Assembly: GCA_964605095.1 (NCBI GenBank)
Contig: CAZSBS010000090.1
Location: forward strand, 1 to 16,868
DNA: 16,868 bases
Reading direction: 5' to 3'
Source of the DNA: JAUWQU01 sp964605095
Lineage (GTDB): Bacteria; Planctomycetota; Phycisphaerae; SM23-33
Shown here: in pieces, positions 13,978 through 16,868 of the stretch
How positions within the stretch are numbered: the stretch's first letter is position 1
Layout: every line of letters begins with the position of its first letter
The notes under the pieces: generated by a model
What the model was told of the DNA's origin: nothing
What the model saw: only the letters and a program-made list of their open reading frames with translations
Databases searched by the model: none
Translations under genes and position numbers: made by a program

Positions 13978-14044
13978 AGCCGTCCTCTGATGGTTCCCGA
14001 CAGTCTAACGCATTTGAAGGCGGGAATGAACCGTGCAGGTTTGT

Positions 14045-14073
14045 TTGACCCAGCCGGCTCCGCGCGGTGTAAT
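14045..14073 (+). promoter_or_regulatory. Sigma70-type promoter placed for a leaderless transcript
   Basis: TTGACC (14045-14050), a 17-base spacer, and TGTAAT (14068-14073); both hexamers match five of six consensus bases. Only six bases separate the -10 box from ATG 14080, so the start of transcription should fall at or next to the A of the start codon. Confidence 0.6.
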
Positions 14074-14079
14074 AGGGGC

Positions 14080-14646
14080 ATGCTTGGACGATTGCGACGG
14101 ACATCCAGAACCGACGTGGGTTTGGCGCTTTCTTTCACCGGCGTCGGCTATCTCGTTTGGGCCATCGTTGCCGGCGTCAGCCGGTCGACGGTGCAGGAAC
14201 TCATCAAGTCCTCGGCGGTGAGGCACTTCACGCTGCGCGACAGCGCCCATGTGCTCAAGATCATATTTGTCGAGGCCGGGATCGTCATCGACCTTGTCGG
14301 CCTGGCCTGGCTGGCGGCCACGCTCTTCCTGGTGCTGTGGGCCAGCCGGCAGCGGCTGAGCATTTCGTGGGCGTGGGTCGCGGCCATGGGGCAGGTGATA
14401 ATCGCGGCGCTTGGCGCGGTGCTGGTCGGCTGGGCTGCATACCAGCCGCACGTCGTGCCGGCCAACGCGGCGGTCCCGCCGACGGCAACCTGGGCGCTTG
14501 TCAGCACCATTTCCCTGCCGATAGTCGTCGCGATATCCGTGGTGCTCTGGGTAACGGTGCTGGTCTGGCTGCTCGTGGAGCGCGGCCGGGTCAACCGCCA
14601 CGGCCCAACCCTCCGCGACGGCCTGCGAACGAACTTCTATCGCTGA
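14080..14646 (+). CDS. Four-helix integral membrane protein of unknown function
   Basis: A 188-residue protein; no family recognised. Hydrophobic segments at about 13-33, 63-88, 97-120 and 138-166 predict four membrane helices. The N-terminus is basic (MLGRLRRTSR), and a basic tail (RGRVNRHGPTLRDGLR) follows the last helix, which suggests both ends are cytoplasmic. The loop after helix 1 contains STVQELIKSSAVRHFTLRDS. The frame is open further upstream to 13576, but that part is antisense to the HtrA-like gene; ATG 14080 is chosen because a promoter ends six bases before it and the protein-like composition starts there. There is no Shine-Dalgarno at normal spacing. It converges with the FAD oxidase gene, stops 10 bases apart. 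Confidence 0.75.
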   Translation: MLGRLRRTSRTDVGLALSFTGVGYLVWAIVAGVSRSTVQELIKSSAVRHFTLRDSAHVLKIIFVEAGIVIDLVGLAWLAATLFLVLWASRQRLSISWAWVAAMGQVIIAALGAVLVGWAAYQPHVVPANAAVPPTATWALVSTISLPIVVAISVVLWVTVLVWLLVERGRVNRHGPTLRDGLRTNFYR

Positions 14647-14656
14647 AGCCTCTGTC

Positions 14657-16084
14657 TCACAGGTCGAAGATCTTCCCCGGGTTCAAGATGTTATTGGGGT
14701 CCAGGGCGCGTTTGATGGCGCGGCACATGTCGAGGTATTGCTCGGAAACGAACATCCGCATGTACTTCTTGCGCTTATGCCCTATGCCGTGCTCGCCGGA
14801 GATCCTGCCGCCAAGGGCGGCCGTGAGTTCGTAAAGATCCGCCAGGACCTTCGGCAGGGTCTCATTCCACTTCTCGATGGACCAGTCGGGGTTCTTGACG
14901 ATCCGCGTGTGGATGTTGCCGTCGCCGGCGTGGCCGTAAGAGGGGATGTTCAGGCCATACCGGGCTGCGAGCTTCTCCATGCCGGCCACCAGTTGCGGGA
15001 TGGCGGCGATGGGCACGACGAGGTCCTCGTTGGCCTGGTGGGGGGAGATAATCGCGTAGGCCTCGGCGACGTTGGCGCGGACCTTCCAGACTCGGGCGCT
15101 GGTGGTTGCGTTGTCGGCCACGTAGACCTCGATTGCCCCGGAGGCCAGGCACATCTCGCCGACGGCCTCGTACTCGCGCTCGACCTGGCCGGCGTCGGCG
15201 CCGTCGACGGTTATCAGCAGCATGGCTCCGCACTGCTCGTAGGGCAGCGTCTCGTTGAGGTACTTGCACGCGGCCTGGACGCTGGCGCGGTCCATAAACT
15301 CTATCGCCGTCGGGATCAGGCCGCTTTCTGTCATGATCCGCGGCACGGCGGCGATCGCGTCCTCGGCCGAGCCAAAGAGCACCAGCAGGTCCACCGACGA
15401 CCGCGGCAGCGGCATGAGCTTCAGCGTGATCTGCGTGAAGACGCCCAGCGTGCCCTCCGAGCCGACCATGAGCTGGATCAGGTTGTAGCCGGTGACGTCC
15501 TTGACGAGCTTGCCGCCGAGCCGGAGGATATCGCCGGTCGGCGTGACCATCTCCAGGCCGACGACGTACCGCCCGGTGACGCCGTACTTGACGGCCTTGC
15601 CGCCGCCGGCGTTCTCGGCCACGTTGCCGCCGATATAGCACGTCTCGCGGCTCATCGGGTATCCGGCGTAGAACAGGCCCTTGGGCGCGAGCACATCGTT
15701 GATCTCCGCGGTGACCACGCCGGGCTCGACGACGGCCATCAGGTTGCTCTCGTCGACTTCCAGGATGCTGTTCATGCGGTCGCACATCAGGACGATGCCG
15801 CCGCAGACTGGTACGGCCCCGCCCGAAAGCCCGCTGCCTGCCCCTCGCGGCGTGACGGGGATCAACTCCCGATTGGCCAGCTTTAAGATGTCCGCGATTT
15901 CCTCGGCCGCGCGGGGCCGGACTACCACCTCGGGCATGTGGGCGTAGTGGCGGTCGGGGATCTCGTCGTGGCTGAACGGTTCGAGCGCGTCGGCGTCGCC
16001 GGATATGACGTATCGCGGACCGACGATTCGCCGCAGTTCCTCGACGACCGCGGGCGTCACGGGGTTGTACTTCGTGCCGGTCAT
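14657..16084 (-). CDS. glcD: FAD-linked oxidase, GlcD/D-lactate dehydrogenase family
   Basis: A 475-residue flavoprotein that oxidises a 2-hydroxyacid such as glycolate or D-lactate. The FAD-binding PCMH domain includes PRGAGSGLSGG at 79-89 and IGGNVAENAGGGKAVKYG at 151-168. The C-terminal FAD-oxidase domain has HAGDGNIH at 385-392 and GEHGIGHKRKKYM from 430, and ends DPNNILNPGKIFDL, as usual for GlcD. No glcE or iron-sulfur glcF partner is adjacent, so either it works alone, as many bacterial D-lactate dehydrogenases of this family do, or partners are elsewhere; the substrate is unresolved. ATG 16084 is chosen because the family's N-terminus starts there. No Shine-Dalgarno is visible; a TATAAT lies six bases upstream, suggesting a leaderless mRNA. 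The start at 16132 is rejected because it precedes that box. Confidence 0.93.
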   Translation of the reverse strand: MTGTKYNPVTPAVVEELRRIVGPRYVISGDADALEPFSHDEIPDRHYAHMPEVVVRPRAAEEIADILKLANRELIPVTPRGAGSGLSGGAVPVCGGIVLMCDRMNSILEVDESNLMAVVEPGVVTAEINDVLAPKGLFYAGYPMSRETCYIGGNVAENAGGGKAVKYGVTGRYVVGLEMVTPTGDILRLGGKLVKDVTGYNLIQLMVGSEGTLGVFTQITLKLMPLPRSSVDLLVLFGSAEDAIAAVPRIMTESGLIPTAIEFMDRASVQAACKYLNETLPYEQCGAMLLITVDGADAGQVEREYEAVGEMCLASGAIEVYVADNATTSARVWKVRANVAEAYAIISPHQANEDLVVPIAAIPQLVAGMEKLAARYGLNIPSYGHAGDGNIHTRIVKNPDWSIEKWNETLPKVLADLYELTAALGGRISGEHGIGHKRKKYMRMFVSEQYLDMCRAIKRALDPNNILNPGKIFDL

Positions 16085-16090
16085 GCGGGG

Positions 16091-16096
16091 ATTATA
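16091..16096 (-). promoter_or_regulatory. Perfect -10 box (TATAAT) six bases before the glcD-type start
   Basis: TATAAT on the minus strand, then CCCCGC, then ATG 16084. The -35 region is pyrimidine-rich and weak (CTTTTC or TTTTCG around 16114-16118). The geometry is the same as at 14068-14080. Confidence 0.5.
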
Positions 16097-16160
16097 CGCG
16101 AGGGGCCGGCGACGAAAAGAAGAAGATATCATCGCAGAGAACCGGAGAGCGCGGGGAAGA

Positions 16161-16196
16161 GAAGAAACGGAAGAACCCGAAGAAACAGAAGAAGCT
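16161..16196. repeat. Four imperfect 9-bp units (GAAGAAACG type), purine-rich
   Basis: GAAGAAACG, GAAGAACCC, GAAGAAACA, GAAGAAGCT in tandem. It lies between the small membrane protein gene and glcD, about 65 bases upstream of the TATAAT box. One strand is almost all purine, so it could form unusual DNA structure or simply be slippage product. Confidence 0.8.
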
Positions 16197-16204
16197 TTAG
16201 ATGG

Positions 16205-16234
16205 GGATTACACGGATTAAAGGATCACATGGAT
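16205..16234. repeat. Two 13-bp imperfect direct repeats (GGATTACACGGAT / GGATCACATGGAT)
   Basis: The two copies match at 11 of 13 bases and start 17 bases apart. They follow directly on the purine-rich 9-bp repeat. No gene is present on either strand between 16085 and 16263; this 179-base interval is entirely repeats plus the predicted glcD promoter. Confidence 0.75.
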
Positions 16235-16263
16235 AAAACAGAAGAGATGCGAAAGATTTCGGA

Positions 16264-16650
16264 TCATTCCCGGTGCGGGCGGCGGCGGACTTCGACCGAA
16301 AGCCGTGGACGGTCCGCGGCTGCGCCGCCGTTGCCGCCGCGATTGTCGTCATCGGTTTGATCGTCCAGGACCTCGGCCTTGTAGCTGTCGCCGGCGAGGC
16401 CAGGCTCACGGCCGGTGCGCCCGAGCTTGCGCCGCAGCCAGGCGCGGACGCGGTGGTAGAGCACGATGGTAGCCCCGATTGCGACGACCCCCAGCCCTAT
16501 GAAAAACGCCACCCCCAGCAGCGGTAGCAGCACGAACACTGCAAGCACCACCAGGCCCGCCAGGCCGAGAAGGCGAAACAGGCACCCCAGCGGGTCAGGT
16601 CCCTGCGGCCCCATGCCCGGCGGGCGGAAAATGAAGATGCGATGTCTCAT
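16264..16650 (-). CDS. Small membrane protein with charged cytoplasmic tail, unknown function
   Basis: A 128-residue protein with no recognised family. The N-terminus is basic and Pro/Gly-rich (MRHRIFIFRPPGMGPQG). Residues about 25-65 are continuously hydrophobic and fit two closely spaced membrane helices. A basic segment (RVRAWLRRKLGR) follows, then an acidic patch (about 94-102) and a basic end. Positive charges on both sides suggest a hairpin with both ends in the cytoplasm. No Shine-Dalgarno is seen before ATG 16650; a TACAAG lies seven bases upstream, so this may be a third leaderless gene, though no -35 matches. The neighbour downstream is the FAD oxidase gene, 179 bases away. Codon pattern and length make it likely real but not certain. 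Confidence 0.65.
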   Translation of the reverse strand: MRHRIFIFRPPGMGPQGPDPLGCLFRLLGLAGLVVLAVFVLLPLLGVAFFIGLGVVAIGATIVLYHRVRAWLRRKLGRTGREPGLAGDSYKAEVLDDQTDDDNRGGNGGAAADRPRLSVEVRRRPHRE

Positions 16651-16749
16651 TGGCGGTCTTGTATGCTATCCCAGGGTCAACCAACATTCATGCAACTGCA
16701 GTGCATTGTACAACGCAGTCGTCCGCGATCCCCCGCCCCGCGGAATAAT

Positions 16750-16817
16750 GAATAGTGGCGCTTCGCCTTCCCAGGGATTGCTACCTGCCCCTAAGGGGTC
16801 CCTGGGCTTTACTATTC
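16750..16817. repeat. Branched inverted-repeat element (three-way-junction shape)
   Basis: A closing 7-bp helix (GAATAGT 16750-16756 with ACTATTC 16811-16817) encloses two hairpins: GGCG-CTT-CGCC (16757-16767) and CCCAGGGA (16770-16777) with TCCCTGGG (16799-16806), the latter capped by CCCC-TAA-GGGG (16788-16798). All listed helices are perfect. Just upstream CCGCG (16723-16727) pairs with CGCGG (16739-16743). It could be a REP or MITE-like mobile repeat, or a structured RNA. No protein gene is present from 16651 to the window end. Confidence 0.7.
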
Positions 16818-16836
16818 TCCTCCTTGCTTCTTCCCA

Positions 16837-16868
16837 CTTCTTACTACCTACTTCTTACTACCTACTTC
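16837..16868. repeat. 14-bp tandem repeat (CTTCTTACTACCTA) at the window edge
   Basis: Two full units (16837-16850 and 16851-16864) and the first four bases of a third, cut by the window end, in a pyrimidine-rich tract starting near 16815. The array may continue beyond the edge. Confidence 0.9.

Noticed and set aside
13576..14079. Upstream extension of the four-helix membrane protein
   Set aside because: The extension is antisense to the HtrA-like gene and shows no membrane or domain pattern. The promoter at 14045-14073 lies inside it, so the start at 14080 fits better.
16005..16220. 71-codon plus-strand frame ending in a Glu-rich tail
   Set aside because: It overlaps glcD in antisense and its acidic tail is simply the purine repeat translated.
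1..16868. CRISPR array, transposase, integrase, rRNA or toxin-antitoxin pair
   Set aside because: I looked for regularly spaced repeats, recombinase motifs and paired small genes on both strands and found none that hold up; the repeats present are short tandem or inverted types.

Overview
The window looks like a chromosomal segment of a GC-rich planctomycete, most likely Phycisphaerae-like, from a metagenome assembly. The evidence is indirect: housekeeping genes scattered in short operons, a ThiD2-ThiE fusion, an exported protein with KDGKVY repeats and a PATKPA-type linker, and purine/pyrimidine-rich short repeats between genes. The assembly origin is suggested by a run of exactly 100 Ns flanked by an exact 55-bp duplication.

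Layout. Positions 1-5536 are all minus strand: guaA (GMP synthase), a stand-alone receiver-domain response regulator, a two-domain M16 zinc metallopeptidase, and a folate cyclodeaminase-family gene cut by the left edge. The last two overlap by 4 bp. Positions 5891-8980 are plus strand: an Hsp20 chaperone and the Lon protease, one base apart once the false gap is removed, forming a proteostasis operon. Positions 8992-9816 have no convincing protein gene. This stretch carries a strong intrinsic terminator pointing antisense to lon, and upstream of it a chain of hairpins that pair better as minus-strand RNA. I read this as a candidate small RNA of about 220 nt. Positions 9817-12149 are glyA followed by thiE, minus strand. 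Positions 12295-13977 encode an exported HtrA-like protein that seems to have lost its catalytic residues. Divergent from it at 14080 is a four-helix membrane protein with a clear promoter. It converges on a GlcD-type FAD oxidase gene (minus). A small membrane protein gene and a cluster of short repeats close the window.

The genes do not form one pathway. Links that can be argued are Hsp20 with Lon (holding and degrading damaged protein), and one-carbon/folate metabolism through GlyA and the cyclodeaminase-family gene, though these two are far apart. No phage, transposase, CRISPR array, rRNA or tRNA gene was found. The most interesting parts are the candidate RNA at 8992-9213, the pseudoprotease at 12295-13977, three genes that may be translated from leaderless mRNAs, and the branched inverted-repeat element at 16750-16817.
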